DNA of 48,234 bases from an uncultured Methylobacillus sp. Lineage in GTDB: Bacteria > Pseudomonadota > Gammaproteobacteria > Burkholderiales > Methylophilaceae. Below the pieces are notes generated by a model. The model made no database searches. It was not told the DNA's origin and saw nothing but the letters and a program-made list of their open reading frames with translations. Below, piece after piece: positions 11,256 to 21,067 of this stretch. Where the stretch lies: assembly GCA_946478865.1 (NCBI GenBank), contig CAMLDO010000015.1, forward strand, positions 1 to 48,234, written 5' to 3'. The position numbers and the translations under genes were made by a program. How positions within the stretch are numbered: position 1 is the first letter of the stretch; each line of letters begins with the position of its first letter.

Positions 11256-11561
11256 TTATTCTTCTTCCATGATGCATTGCAAAGGGTGCTGGTGCTCCCT
11301 GGCAAATGTGGTGACCTGGTTCACCTTGGTTTCGGCAATGCCATGCGGATATATACCGCACAAACCTATGCCCTCGTTATGTACTTTGAGCATGATTTGG
11401 GTGGCCTGTTCGCGGCTTTTGGAAAAAAACTGCTGCAGGACCACCACAACAAATTCCATAGGCGTGTAGTCATCGTTCAACAGCAACACCTTGTACAAAG
11501 GGGGCGGTTTTTGCCGCGTTGCCGTGGGGGCGATAACGGTGCTTTCGTGAATCTTCGCCAT
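11256..11561 (-). CDS. clpS: ClpA adaptor protein ClpS
   Basis: Binds N-degron substrates and hands them to ClpA. 101 residues; the core [19 protein letters not shown] carries the DD and M of the N-end-rule pocket, and [20 protein letters not shown] contains the conserved His. It is upstream of clpA on the same strand, the standard order. Confidence 0.97.
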   Translation of the reverse strand: MAKIHESTVIAPTATRQKPPPLYKVLLLNDDYTPMEFVVVVLQQFFSKSREQATQIMLKVHNEGIGLCGIYPHGIAETKVNQVTTFAREHQHPLQCIMEEE

Positions 11562-11661
11562 AGCGTGTTCTTATTGTGAGCCTTAAACGGATTTTTTCAA
11601 GTAGCCAGAACAGGCTAGCCCGTGATTTTTCGATGAAGAAAATCTATAGCCAATTCTCGAT

Positions 11662-12921
11662 CTAGGGGTAAATGCGAACGCTTTTGACAATGCGCTCCTG
11701 AGTTTGCACGACCTCCAGGGTATGACCACTGATCTTGAAGCTGGTGCCTGGTTCCGGGATGTCCTGGAAGTGTTCGAGCACGAGTCCGTTGAGCGTGCGC
11801 GGGCCATCCAGCGGGAAGCCGAGATTGAGCTTGCGATTGAGATTGCGTAACTGCACGCCGCCGTCCACCAGCCAGCTGCCGTCCGGTTGCTGATGAAAGG
11901 CTGTGCTGTGGATCGGCGACTGGGTAGTGAAATCGCCAACGATTTCTTCCAGGATGTCCTCCAACGTTACGAGGCCCTTGAGTTCGCCATACTCATCGAC
12001 GACCAGGGCCATGCGCTGCTGCTTTTCCTGGAACTGCTGCAGTTGTGTATACAGGGGGGTGCCGGACGGAACATAGTAAGGCTCCATCAGCACTTCGCGC
12101 AGCATGTCCAGGTCTGCTTCGCCGCTCTGGATCTGGTGCATCACCTTGCGGATATGCAGCACGCCGATGACTTCCTCGGTCGGGCCCTGACGCACCAGCA
12201 TGCGGGTGTGATGGCTGGTGGCAATCTGGTGCAGGATGGTATCCAGCGGCGCATCGAAATCCACGGCTTCGATCTGCGTGTGTGCCGTCATTACATCGTC
12301 CACCGTGGCTTTTTCCAGATCGAATAGGTTAAGCAGAATGCTGCGGTGCTTCTTGGGGATGAATTTGCCTGACTCGGTTACGATGGTGCGCAGCTCTTCC
12401 ATGCTGATCGCGTGGTCGGATTCGCTGAAATTGGTTTTGACCCGCAACAGCTTGAGGAAAGCGCTCACGAACAGGTTCACGAACCAGACGATAGGGTAGG
12501 CGACCTTGAGCAGCGGGTAGAGGATGTAACTGCTGGTGAAGGCGAGACGTTCCGGATAGGTCGCGGCGATGACCTTGGGCGAAATCTCGCCGAACACGAG
12601 GATGGCGAAAGTCACGGCCAGCGTACCGCTGGCCAGCACCATTTCACCGTCGCCGAACAGGCGTACGCAGATCACCGTGACTAGCGTAGCAGAGGCCGCG
12701 TTGGCGAAATTGTTGCCGAGCAGGATGACGCCGAGCAGCTTGTCGGTCTTGGCGAGCAGGACGCTCGCCAGTCGCGCGCCGCGATGGCCGGTGTTGGCAA
12801 GATGTCTCAACCGGTAGCGGTTGAGTGACATGAGACTGGTTTCGGCGATGGAAAAGAAAGCGCCGATCATGAGCAGCCCGGCGAGAGCGCCGAGCTGCCA
12901 CGATAAAGGTATGTCGTCCAA
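11662..12921 (-). CDS. CNNM/CorB-type transporter with DUF21, CBS pair and CorC_HlyC domains
   Basis: 419-residue inner-membrane protein of the CorB/YfjD family, associated with magnesium or cobalt homeostasis. The DUF21 domain with about four membrane segments (residues 1-185, including FSIAETSLMSLNRYRLRHL) is followed by two CBS motifs (about 205-330, e.g. MALVVDEYGELKGLVTLEDI) and a C-terminal CorC_HlyC domain (about 345-419). The start is a TTG with no good Shine-Dalgarno; an in-frame TGA lies four codons upstream, so little alternative exists. Transport direction cannot be read from sequence. Confidence 0.88.
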   Translation of the reverse strand: MDDIPLSWQLGALAGLLMIGAFFSIAETSLMSLNRYRLRHLANTGHRGARLASVLLAKTDKLLGVILLGNNFANAASATLVTVICVRLFGDGEMVLASGTLAVTFAILVFGEISPKVIAATYPERLAFTSSYILYPLLKVAYPIVWFVNLFVSAFLKLLRVKTNFSESDHAISMEELRTIVTESGKFIPKKHRSILLNLFDLEKATVDDVMTAHTQIEAVDFDAPLDTILHQIATSHHTRMLVRQGPTEEVIGVLHIRKVMHQIQSGEADLDMLREVLMEPYYVPSGTPLYTQLQQFQEKQQRMALVVDEYGELKGLVTLEDILEEIVGDFTTQSPIHSTAFHQQPDGSWLVDGGVQLRNLNRKLNLGFPLDGPRTLNGLVLEHFQDIPEPGTSFKISGHTLEVVQTQERIVKSVRIYP

Positions 12922-12977
12922 GGGGGAACAGTCAGTTCAAGAGAAGTGCCAAGTTTCCGCGTAAGGGCGGAGTCTTG

Positions 12978-13910
12978 TCAAGGCAGGGCGTCTGCCTCTT
13001 CCTTCTTCTCTACCTTGACTAGGTCCTCGCGCGAAATGCCGAGCGCCATCACGATCGGGCTCGCGACCAGCACCGAGGAATAGATGCCGAACAGGATGCC
13101 GATGGTCAGCGCCAGCGCGAAATTGTGCAGCACCTCACCGCCGAAGAACAGCATGGAGCACACCACGAGCTGGGTGGAGAGGTGGGTCATGATGGTACGG
13201 GACATGGTGCGGGTGATCGCATTGTCGATCACTTCCTGCACAGAGGCCTTGCGCATCTTGCGGAAGTTCTCGCGTACCCGGTCGAACACCACGACGGATT
13301 CATTGACCGAGTAGCCCAGAACAGCCAGCACGGCGGCGAGAACGGTGAGGTTGAATTCCCACTGGAAGAACGCGAAAAAGCCCAGAATGATTACCACGTC
13401 ATGCATGTTCGCGATCACGGCAGACACGGCGAAGCGCCATTCGAAGCGGATCGCGAGATAGGCCATGATGCCCACGCACACCAGCAGCATTGCGAGTGCG
13501 CCGTTTTCATACAGCTCCTCGCCGACTTGCGGGCCGACGAATTCCACGCGGTGCAATTCAACAGTGGCATCGCGCTCACGCAGCGCGCCGATCACCTGTT
13601 CCGACAGCTTGGCCGTGCTCACGCCTTCCTTGATCGGCAGGCGAATCAGCACGTCGCGGCTGGTACCGAAGTTCTGCACGGTGGCGTCCTTGAGGCCGAT
13701 GCCATCGACCGCAGCGCGAATCTCCGTGATATTTGCCGCATGCGGGTAGCTCACTTCCATCACGGTGCCGCCGGTGAAGTCCACCCCCAGCGCGAGGCCT
13801 CGCGTGGCAAGGAAATATATTGCGAGGATGAATGTCACGAGCGAGATGGACGTCGTGATGCGCCCATAGCTCATGAAGGGAATGTCTTTCTTGATCTTGA
13901 AGAGTTCCAT
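12978..13910 (-). CDS. secF: Protein translocase subunit SecF
   Basis: 310 residues, six membrane segments with the large first periplasmic domain (residues 40-140). Characteristic stretches are LGVDFTGGTVMEV and YSVNESVVVFDRVREN. With SecD and YajC it uses the proton motive force to assist late protein export. It follows secD by 21 nt in tgt-yajC-secD-secF. Confidence 0.97.
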   Translation of the reverse strand: MELFKIKKDIPFMSYGRITTSISLVTFILAIYFLATRGLALGVDFTGGTVMEVSYPHAANITEIRAAVDGIGLKDATVQNFGTSRDVLIRLPIKEGVSTAKLSEQVIGALRERDATVELHRVEFVGPQVGEELYENGALAMLLVCVGIMAYLAIRFEWRFAVSAVIANMHDVVIILGFFAFFQWEFNLTVLAAVLAVLGYSVNESVVVFDRVRENFRKMRKASVQEVIDNAITRTMSRTIMTHLSTQLVVCSMLFFGGEVLHNFALALTIGILFGIYSSVLVASPIVMALGISREDLVKVEKKEEADALP

Positions 13911-13931
13911 GTCTGTGCCTATTCCAGTCGC

Positions 13932-15764
13932 TTAGCCGATCGGCAGCTTGTTGATCTTGCGGCGATAGCCGTAAGCCAGGTTCACGATCCCGCGCGAAAC
14001 CAGCACTGCGGTGAACATCGAGGTCAGGATGCCGAGCACGTGCACGACAGCAAATCCCTTGACCGGGCCGGTACCGAACATGAACAGCGCCAGACCCGCG
14101 ATCATCGTCGTGATATTGGAGTCCAGAATAGTGCCGAAGGCGCGGTCGTAACCGGCATGGATCGCGGTCTGCGGCGAAACGCCATTGCGCAGCTCCTCGC
14201 GGATCCGTTCGTTGATGAGCACGTTGGCGTCGATCGCCATACCCAATGTCAGCGCGATAGCCGCGAGGCCGGGTAGTGTCAGAGTGGCCTGCAGCAGCGA
14301 GAGAATCGCGACCAGCAGCAGCAGATTGGCACCCAGCGCCAGCACGGAAATCGTGCCGAACACCATGTAATACACGATCATCAGCACAGCCACGGCGGCA
14401 AAGCCCCACAGCGTGGAGTGGATGCCGCGCTTGATGTTTTCCTCGCCCATGCTCGGGCCAACGGTACGTTCCTCGATGATATCCATCGGAGCGGCCAGCG
14501 CGCCGGCACGAAGGAGCAGGGCCACATCGGTGGCTTCCTGCACGTTGGCCATGCCGCTGATCTGCACACGGCCCCCGCCGATTTCTTCCTGGATCACCGG
14601 CGCGGTAATGACTTCTGCCTGGCCTTTCTCGACCAGCAGGATGGCCATGCGCTTGCCGACGTTCTCGCGCGTCACCTGCTTGAAGATGCGCGCGCCGCGA
14701 CCGTCCAGGGTCACATGCACCACGGAGCCGCCAGTCTGCTGGTCGAGACCCGGGCCGGCGTCTGTAATGTAATCGCCAGTCAGGACGACGTTCTTCTTGA
14801 GCAGCAGCGGACGTCCGTCGCGGTCGACGAAGTACTCGTCGCCGAACGGGACCTGGCCTTTGGATGCTGCGTCCAGCGCAGTCTGGTCGCTGCTCTTCTC
14901 GTCGTCCACCATGCGGATTTCCAGCGTGGCGGTGCGGCCGAGGATTTCCTTTGCCTTGGCCGTGTCCTGCACGCCCGGCAGTTGGACCACGATGCGGTCC
15001 AAACCCTGTTGCTGGATCACGGGCTCGGCTACACCGAGTTCGTTCACGCGGTTATGCAGGGTTTGCATGTTCTGCTTGAGAGCGAACTCCTGGATCTGCT
15101 TCCTGGATTGTTCGGACAGCGTCGCAGTCAGCACGCTGTTTTCACCGTCGGTGGATTCCTTGAGCACCAGATCCGGGTAGCTCTTGCGGATTTCCGCTTC
15201 GGCCTTGGTCAGATCGGCTGCGTTACGGAACTTCACCTGCACCGACTGAGCTTCACGTGTTACGCCCATATAAGGAATGCGTACTTCGCGTAACGTGGTG
15301 CGCAGATCGCCGACATAGCGTTCGGCCGCCTTGTCCACGGCGCCTTTCATGTCCACCTGCAGCAGGAAGTGCACGCCGCCGCGCAGGTCGAGGCCGAGGT
15401 ACATCGGCAGCGCGCCAATACGGCGCAGCCATTCCGGGGAGCGCGACACCAGGTTGAGGGCGACGACGTAGTCCTTGCCGAGCCGCTCCGTCAGTGCATC
15501 CTTGGTTTTAACCTGCGCGTCCGGCGTGTCGAGACGTACCTTGACGCCTTTCTCGTCCATGAAAAGGCCGTCATAGGCAATGTTTTCCGCCTTGAGTGCG
15601 GATTCGACCTGCTGTAAAAGCGCCGGCTCGACCTTGATGGTGCTCTTGGCCGGGGACACTTGTACGGCAGGCGCTTCGCCGAACAGGTTGGGTAGGGCGT
15701 AGATCATGCCGAAGATCAGCACGATCGCGATGAGGATGTACTTCCAGAGCGGATAGCGGTTCAT
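13932..15764 (-). CDS. secD: Protein translocase subunit SecD
   Basis: 610 residues: N-terminal membrane segment (about 8-25), large periplasmic region containing LGLDLRGGVHFLLQVD, and C-terminal membrane segments with LGMAIDANVLINERIRE, the family signature including the proton-pathway Asp. It starts 21 nt after yajC ends. Confidence 0.97.
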   Translation of the reverse strand: MNRYPLWKYILIAIVLIFGMIYALPNLFGEAPAVQVSPAKSTIKVEPALLQQVESALKAENIAYDGLFMDEKGVKVRLDTPDAQVKTKDALTERLGKDYVVALNLVSRSPEWLRRIGALPMYLGLDLRGGVHFLLQVDMKGAVDKAAERYVGDLRTTLREVRIPYMGVTREAQSVQVKFRNAADLTKAEAEIRKSYPDLVLKESTDGENSVLTATLSEQSRKQIQEFALKQNMQTLHNRVNELGVAEPVIQQQGLDRIVVQLPGVQDTAKAKEILGRTATLEIRMVDDEKSSDQTALDAASKGQVPFGDEYFVDRDGRPLLLKKNVVLTGDYITDAGPGLDQQTGGSVVHVTLDGRGARIFKQVTRENVGKRMAILLVEKGQAEVITAPVIQEEIGGGRVQISGMANVQEATDVALLLRAGALAAPMDIIEERTVGPSMGEENIKRGIHSTLWGFAAVAVLMIVYYMVFGTISVLALGANLLLLVAILSLLQATLTLPGLAAIALTLGMAIDANVLINERIREELRNGVSPQTAIHAGYDRAFGTILDSNITTMIAGLALFMFGTGPVKGFAVVHVLGILTSMFTAVLVSRGIVNLAYGYRRKINKLPIG

Positions 15765-15785
15765 GGGAATGTCCCGATGGTTTTC

Positions 15786-16106
15786 TTAGAGAGCCTTCAG
15801 CGTGCCTTTGGGCAGCAGGGTTTGCACGGTGTGCTTCTGCACTTGTACGGTGACTTCCGGAGCGATTTCGATCGCGACGAAACTGTCGCCGACCTTGACT
15901 ACCTTGCCCGCTACGCCACCCGTGGTGACAACTTCATCACCCTTTTGCAGCGCTTCCAGCATCTTGCGGTGTTCCTTGGCCTGCTTCATCTGCGGACGGA
16001 TGAGCATGAACCAGAACAGCACGAAAATGACGATCAGCGGGAGAAAGCTGGTCCAGTCGGGGGTGGCAGCGGCGGGAGTCGCGGCATATGCGTTGCTGAT
16101 AAACAC
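15786..16106 (-). CDS. yajC: Preprotein translocase accessory protein YajC
   Basis: 106 residues with a single membrane segment (about 20-40, FLPLIVIFVLFWFMLIRPQ) followed by the conserved MKQAKEHRKMLEALQKGDEV region. The start is a GTG supported by AAAGGA upstream. Partner of SecDF; position between tgt and secD is standard. Confidence 0.96.
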   Translation of the reverse strand: MFISNAYAATPAAATPDWTSFLPLIVIFVLFWFMLIRPQMKQAKEHRKMLEALQKGDEVVTTGGVAGKVVKVGDSFVAIEIAPEVTVQVQKHTVQTLLPKGTLKAL

Positions 16107-16196
16107 GGTAAGTCCTTTTTATGACTGACTAAAAGCGGAAAATTCTAGCACAAAGGCAAAACAGCATCGTGGAGGAAGGTTTTTGCGATTTTTTCG

Positions 16197-17432
<1,236 letters not shown>

Positions 17433-17479
17433 TCAGGCGTAAACTGATGTCAGCGGTTTCCGAAACTGCGTATCACCGA

Positions 17480-17507
17480 TTGTCTGCCGGGGCATTGTTG
17501 CTATACT
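17480..17507 (+). promoter_or_regulatory. Probable pssA promoter
   Basis: TTGTCT (17480-17485), 16-nt spacer and TATACT (17502-17507), about 30 nt before the pssA ATG. Confidence 0.55.
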
Positions 17508-17537
17508 GAACGCCGGTTAACAATAACTTTGCGATCC

Positions 17538-18323
17538 ATGGCCAATCAACCCGTTCCTCCGCGTCATCCCCGCCCCCTGATCGATCCCAAATTGCGCGAG
17601 CGCAGCATCTATCTTCTGCCTAACCTGTTTACGACGGGTGCGCTGTTCGCTGGATTCTATGCAGTGGTGCAGGCCATGAACGGGCGTTTCGAGCATGCCG
17701 CGGTCGCAATTTTCCTCGCGATGGTACTGGATGGCCTGGACGGCCGTGTTGCCCGCCTCACTCATACGCAAAGCGCATTCGGTGCGGAGTATGACAGTCT
17801 GTCCGACATGGTGTCCTTCGGGGTCGCTCCGGCGCTGGTGCTTTATGTCTGGGCGCTACAACCCATGGGCAAGCTGGGCTGGATCGCGGCTTTCATCTAT
17901 TGCGCTGGCGCGGCCTTGCGTCTCGCGCGCTTCAACACCAAGCTCGACGAATCCGACAAGCGCTACTTTCAGGGGCTACCGAGTCCTTCGGCTGCCGCAT
18001 TGCTGGCGGGGCTAGTGTGGGTCATGCACGAGAATGGCGTATCAGGGGCTGATATCCTCTTCGGCTGGCTGCACATGAAATGGCTGGCCTGGTGCTTCAC
18101 CGTATTCGCCGGTCTCACCATGGTGAGCGATCTGCGCTATTTCAGCGGCAAGGATTTCAACCTGCGCAAGAGCGTGCCTTTTGTAGTCATCCTCGGCATC
18201 GTGCTGGCCTTTGTGCTGGTGTCCTACAGCCCACCGGAAGTGCTGTTCATGTTGTTCGTCGTGTATGGGTTGTCAGGCTATGTGATGTGGCTGCTGCGGC
18301 GTTTCGGCAAAAAGGACGCCTAG
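17538..18323 (+). CDS. pssA: CDP-diacylglycerol-serine O-phosphatidyltransferase
   Basis: Makes phosphatidylserine, precursor of phosphatidylethanolamine, at the inner membrane. 261 residues with several membrane segments and the CDP-alcohol phosphotransferase signature LDGLDGRVAR followed by GAEYDSLSD, i.e. D-G-x2-A-R-x8-G-x3-D-x3-D. The ATG is preferred to an in-frame TTG nine bases upstream. In beta-proteobacteria pssA commonly precedes leuA, as here. Confidence 0.95.
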   Translation: MANQPVPPRHPRPLIDPKLRERSIYLLPNLFTTGALFAGFYAVVQAMNGRFEHAAVAIFLAMVLDGLDGRVARLTHTQSAFGAEYDSLSDMVSFGVAPALVLYVWALQPMGKLGWIAAFIYCAGAALRLARFNTKLDESDKRYFQGLPSPSAAALLAGLVWVMHENGVSGADILFGWLHMKWLAWCFTVFAGLTMVSDLRYFSGKDFNLRKSVPFVVILGIVLAFVLVSYSPPEVLFMLFVVYGLSGYVMWLLRRFGKKDA

Positions 18324-18352
18324 TTGCAGTGAGGTGGAAAACCTTTTATAGT
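18324..18352 (+). promoter_or_regulatory. Promoter of the leuA leader transcript
   Basis: TTGCAG (18324-18329), exactly 17 nt, then TATAGT (18347-18352), starting right at the pssA stop. A start 6-8 nt past the -10 falls at 18358-18360, which is the ATG of the Leu-rich short ORF. This makes leuA transcription separable from pssA. The -35 is weak; the -10 is good. Confidence 0.6.
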
Positions 18353-18359
18353 CAAGCAC

Positions 18360-18443
18360 ATGTTTTTCAATCGCTACAACATCTTATCTCTTCCGTATCT
18401 CGGCCTTTTACTGGCCGGGTTGCTGCTGCGCGCCGCGCGCTAA
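18360..18443 (+). CDS. Candidate leuA leader peptide (Leu-rich, 27 codons)
   Basis: ATG followed by 26 codons and TAA. The peptide begins MFFNRYNILSLPYLG and continues with LLLAGLLLRAAR: nine of 27 residues are Leu, in a cluster, using TTA twice and CTT twice, which look uncommon against CTG/CTC-rich neighbours. It lies at the predicted transcription start of leuA, has no Shine-Dalgarno, and is followed by hairpins and then by the gene for the first leucine-specific enzyme. Leader-peptide attenuation of leu operons is established in enterobacteria; that this peptide works similarly is inference. The alternative is a chance ORF or a small membrane peptide. Confidence 0.6.
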   Translation: MFFNRYNILSLPYLGLLLAGLLLRAAR

Positions 18444-18476
18444 TACCCTAATCCCCCAATCCGGTTTTACAAACGT

Positions 18477-18555
18477 GCACGGTAGTCCGATACTGTGCGG
18501 TTTAAAGAATGCGAGGCTGTAACCTCGCGGAAGCATTTGAATCGACCGGCTTCCG
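18477..18555 (+). promoter_or_regulatory. Hairpins in the leuA 5-prime leader
   Basis: Three stem-loops: 18477-18498 (GCACGGTA with TACTGTGC, one G-T pair, six-base loop, extendable by AAAC/GTTT), 18511-18528 (GCGAGG with CCTCGC) and arms 18528-18534/18549-18555 (CGGAAGC with GCTTCCG). None is followed by a U-tract, so no ordinary intrinsic terminator is visible. The last ends just before the leuA Shine-Dalgarno (TGGAGC), so control of translation or Rho access is more plausible than classical attenuation. Confidence 0.5.
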
Positions 18556-18571
18556 AAAGAACGAATGGAGC

Positions 18572-20113
18572 ATGAACATGCAGGACAAGTTGATCATTTT
18601 CGACACCACGTTGCGTGACGGTGAGCAGAGTCCCGGCGCGGCGATGACCAAGGAAGAGAAGATACGCATTGCGCGCCAGTTGGAAAAGCTGGGCGTGGAT
18701 GTGATCGAAGCCGGTTTCGCTGCAGCCAGTCCGGGCGATTTTGAGGCGATCAAGGCGATTGCCGAAACCATCAAGGAATCCACCGTATGCTCGCTTGCGC
18801 GTGCTAGCGAGAACGACGTGCGGCGTGCGGGAGAAGCGATCAAGCCGGCCAAGAAGGGCCGCATTCATACTTTTATCGCGACCAGCCCGATCCATATGGA
18901 GAACAAGCTGCGCATGACGCCGGACCAGGTGGTCGAGCGTGCGGTACAGGCGGTGAAGTGGGCGCTGGAGTACACCGATGATGTGGAGTTCTCTGCCGAG
19001 GACGCAGTACGTTCCGAAATGGATTTTCTCGTACGTGTGTTCGACGCGGTCATCCAGGCGGGCGCCAAGACGATCAATGTTCCGGACACCGTCGGCTACT
19101 CGATTCCCGCCTTGTGGGGCGAACGCATCAAACAGTTGATCGAACGCGTGCCCAACTCCGACAAGGTAGTCTGGTCCACCCACTGCCATAACGATCTCGG
19201 GATGGCGGTAGCCAATTCCCTTGCCGCTGTGATGAACGGTGCCCGCCAGGTCGAATGCACCATCAACGGCTTGGGCGAGCGTGCGGGCAATGCTTCGCTG
19301 GAAGAAATTGTCATGGCAGTCAAGACACGCAAGGACGTATTCTCCTGCGATAGCCGCATCGACACCACGCAGATTGTGCCGACTTCCAAACTCGTGTCCT
19401 CGATCACTGGTTATCCGGTGCAGCCGAACAAGGCGATTGTCGGTGCAAATGCGTTCGCGCACGAATCCGGCATCCATCAGGACGGTGTGCTCAAGCACCG
19501 CGAAACCTACGAGATCATGCGTGCCGAAGACGTGGGCTGGAATGCGAACAAGCTGACCCTCGGCAAGCTCTCAGGCCGCAATGCGTTCCGCACGCGATTG
19601 AAGGAACTCGGCATCGAACTGGAGAGTGAGGAGGCGCTTAATGCTGCATTCGCGCGCTTCAAGGATCTGGCCGACAAGAAGTCGGAAATCTTCGACGAAG
19701 ATTTGCAGGCTCTGGTGAGCGACGAGATCGTCAACGAGGCGAGCGAGAACTACAAGCTGGTCTACCTCAACGTCTGTTCGCAGACCGGGGAAACGCCCCA
19801 TGCGCGCGTTACCGTCATGGACAATGGCGCGGAGCACAGTGCCGAAGCCGACGGCGGTGGTCCGGTGGACGCATCGTTCAAGGCGATCGAACAGATCGCC
19901 AAGAGCGGCGCCGAATTGTTGCTGTATTCGGTAAACAACATTACGACAGGTACCGATGCGCAAGGCGAGGTGACGGTACGCTTATCCAAGGGCGGCCGTA
20001 TCGTCAACGGTCAAGGAGCCGATACCGATATCGTCATTGCCTCGGCCAAGGCGTACCTGAATGGGTTGAACAAACTCTATTCCAAGCTGGAGCGCGCCCA
20101 CCCGCAGTTATAG
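18572..20113 (+). CDS. leuA: 2-isopropylmalate synthase
   Basis: First committed step of leucine synthesis: acetyl-CoA plus 2-ketoisovalerate. 513 residues from [20 protein letters not shown]. Seen: [13 protein letters not shown] (metal and substrate site), HCHNDLGMA (metal His pair), [14 protein letters not shown], and the C-terminal regulatory domain (about residues 400-505) for leucine feedback. GGAG lies just before the ATG. An upstream in-frame ATG at 18509 is rejected because its extension overlaps the leader hairpins and lacks family similarity. Confidence 0.96.
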   Translation: MNMQDKLIIFDTTLRDGEQSPGAAMTKEEKIRIARQLEKLGVDVIEAGFAAASPGDFEAIKAIAETIKESTVCSLARASENDVRRAGEAIKPAKKGRIHTFIATSPIHMENKLRMTPDQVVERAVQAVKWALEYTDDVEFSAEDAVRSEMDFLVRVFDAVIQAGAKTINVPDTVGYSIPALWGERIKQLIERVPNSDKVVWSTHCHNDLGMAVANSLAAVMNGARQVECTINGLGERAGNASLEEIVMAVKTRKDVFSCDSRIDTTQIVPTSKLVSSITGYPVQPNKAIVGANAFAHESGIHQDGVLKHRETYEIMRAEDVGWNANKLTLGKLSGRNAFRTRLKELGIELESEEALNAAFARFKDLADKKSEIFDEDLQALVSDEIVNEASENYKLVYLNVCSQTGETPHARVTVMDNGAEHSAEADGGGPVDASFKAIEQIAKSGAELLLYSVNNITTGTDAQGEVTVRLSKGGRIVNGQGADTDIVIASAKAYLNGLNKLYSKLERAHPQL

Positions 20114-20134
20114 GCAGGACCCGAGGAAAAACAG

Positions 20135-20158
20135 GGGCCGCCGCAAGCGGCCCTTTTT
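20135..20158 (+). terminator. Rho-independent terminator of leuA
   Basis: GGGCCGC (20135-20141), loop CGCAA, GCGGCCC (20147-20153), then TTTTT. It sits 21 nt past the leuA stop and 12 nt before the next gene. Confidence 0.92.
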
Positions 20159-20170
20159 ATTTGGATCGAT

Positions 20171-21067
20171 ATGGATACAAGACAGAAATTGCTGGTTCCG
20201 CTGTGCCTGGTTGCGCTCTATTTCATCTGGGGCTCGACTTTTATCGGCATGAAACTCGCCATCGAGAGCTTTCCACCATTCATGATGGCCTCGATACGCT
20301 TTCTGTTTGCAGGCGGACTGCTCTACCTCGTGTTGCGATGGCGCGGCGAGGCACATCCCAGCCTGGCTCAATGGGGCGGAGCGGCCATCGTCGGCACCAT
20401 GCTGCTTACTGTCGGAAATGCCGGCGTCGCCTACGCGCAGCAATGGGTGGATACCGGAGCTGCAGCCATGGTTATCGCGACTGTGCCGATCTGGGTAGTG
20501 CTGTTCTCCATCTTCTGGGGCGAGTGGCCGCACAAGTGGGAATGGCTGGGCGTTGGGCTCGGCCTTCTCGGTGTAGTGGTCCTCAATCTGGATGGGAATA
20601 TGCGGGCGAGCCCGATGGGTGCATCGATATTGCTGATCGCTGCCATCTCATGGGCGCTTGGTTCGGTCTGGGGAAAGCGCTTGCCTTTGCCTGTCGGCGG
20701 GATGTCGAGCGCTGCGCAGATGCTGGCAGGAGGCGCGGTACTGGCACTGGTGAGTGCCGCCCAGGGAGAACGCATGACAGGTGTGCCCACGCTGAATGCG
20801 ATGTTGGCGCTCGCCTATCTTGTCGTCTTCGGATCCTTCGTGGCCTACAGCGCTTATCTTTATCTGCTGAAAACCGTTCGGCCTGCACTGGCGACCAGTT
20901 ATGCGTTCGTCAACCCGCTGGTGGCGATGGCGCTGGGTGCATGGCTCGCCGACGAGCATATCGGGTTTTATGAAATCGTCGCGATGGCAGTAATTCTGGC
21001 GGGCGTGATGCTGGTGCTGTTGCCAGGCTTCCTCAAGTCTGCGACTTCAGATAGCGCTCGTCGCTGA
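20171..21067 (+). CDS. yedA: DMT-family (EamA) exporter, YedA-like
   Basis: 298 residues, about ten membrane segments in two EamA repeats. ALYFIWGSTFIGMKLAIES at the start and RPALATSYAFVNPLVA in the second repeat match the YedA subgroup of drug/metabolite exporters. The substrate is unknown. Upstream GGATCGAT gives a weak ribosome site. Its last 35 bp overlap the end of the convergent CbiM-like gene. Confidence 0.85.
   Translation: MDTRQKLLVPLCLVALYFIWGSTFIGMKLAIESFPPFMMASIRFLFAGGLLYLVLRWRGEAHPSLAQWGGAAIVGTMLLTVGNAGVAYAQQWVDTGAAAMVIATVPIWVVLFSIFWGEWPHKWEWLGVGLGLLGVVVLNLDGNMRASPMGASILLIAAISWALGSVWGKRLPLPVGGMSSAAQMLAGGAVLALVSAAQGERMTGVPTLNAMLALAYLVVFGSFVAYSAYLYLLKTVRPALATSYAFVNPLVAMALGAWLADEHIGFYEIVAMAVILAGVMLVLLPGFLKSATSDSARR

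Noticed and set aside
18477..18498. Classical intrinsic attenuator terminator for leuA
   Set aside because: The hairpin is followed by GGTTTAAAG, not a U-tract, so a standard terminator is not supported; kept only as a structured leader.
18509..18571. Upstream ATG extension of leuA
   Set aside because: Adds 21 residues that match the leader hairpins and not the LeuA family; the GGAG site supports the ATG at 18572.
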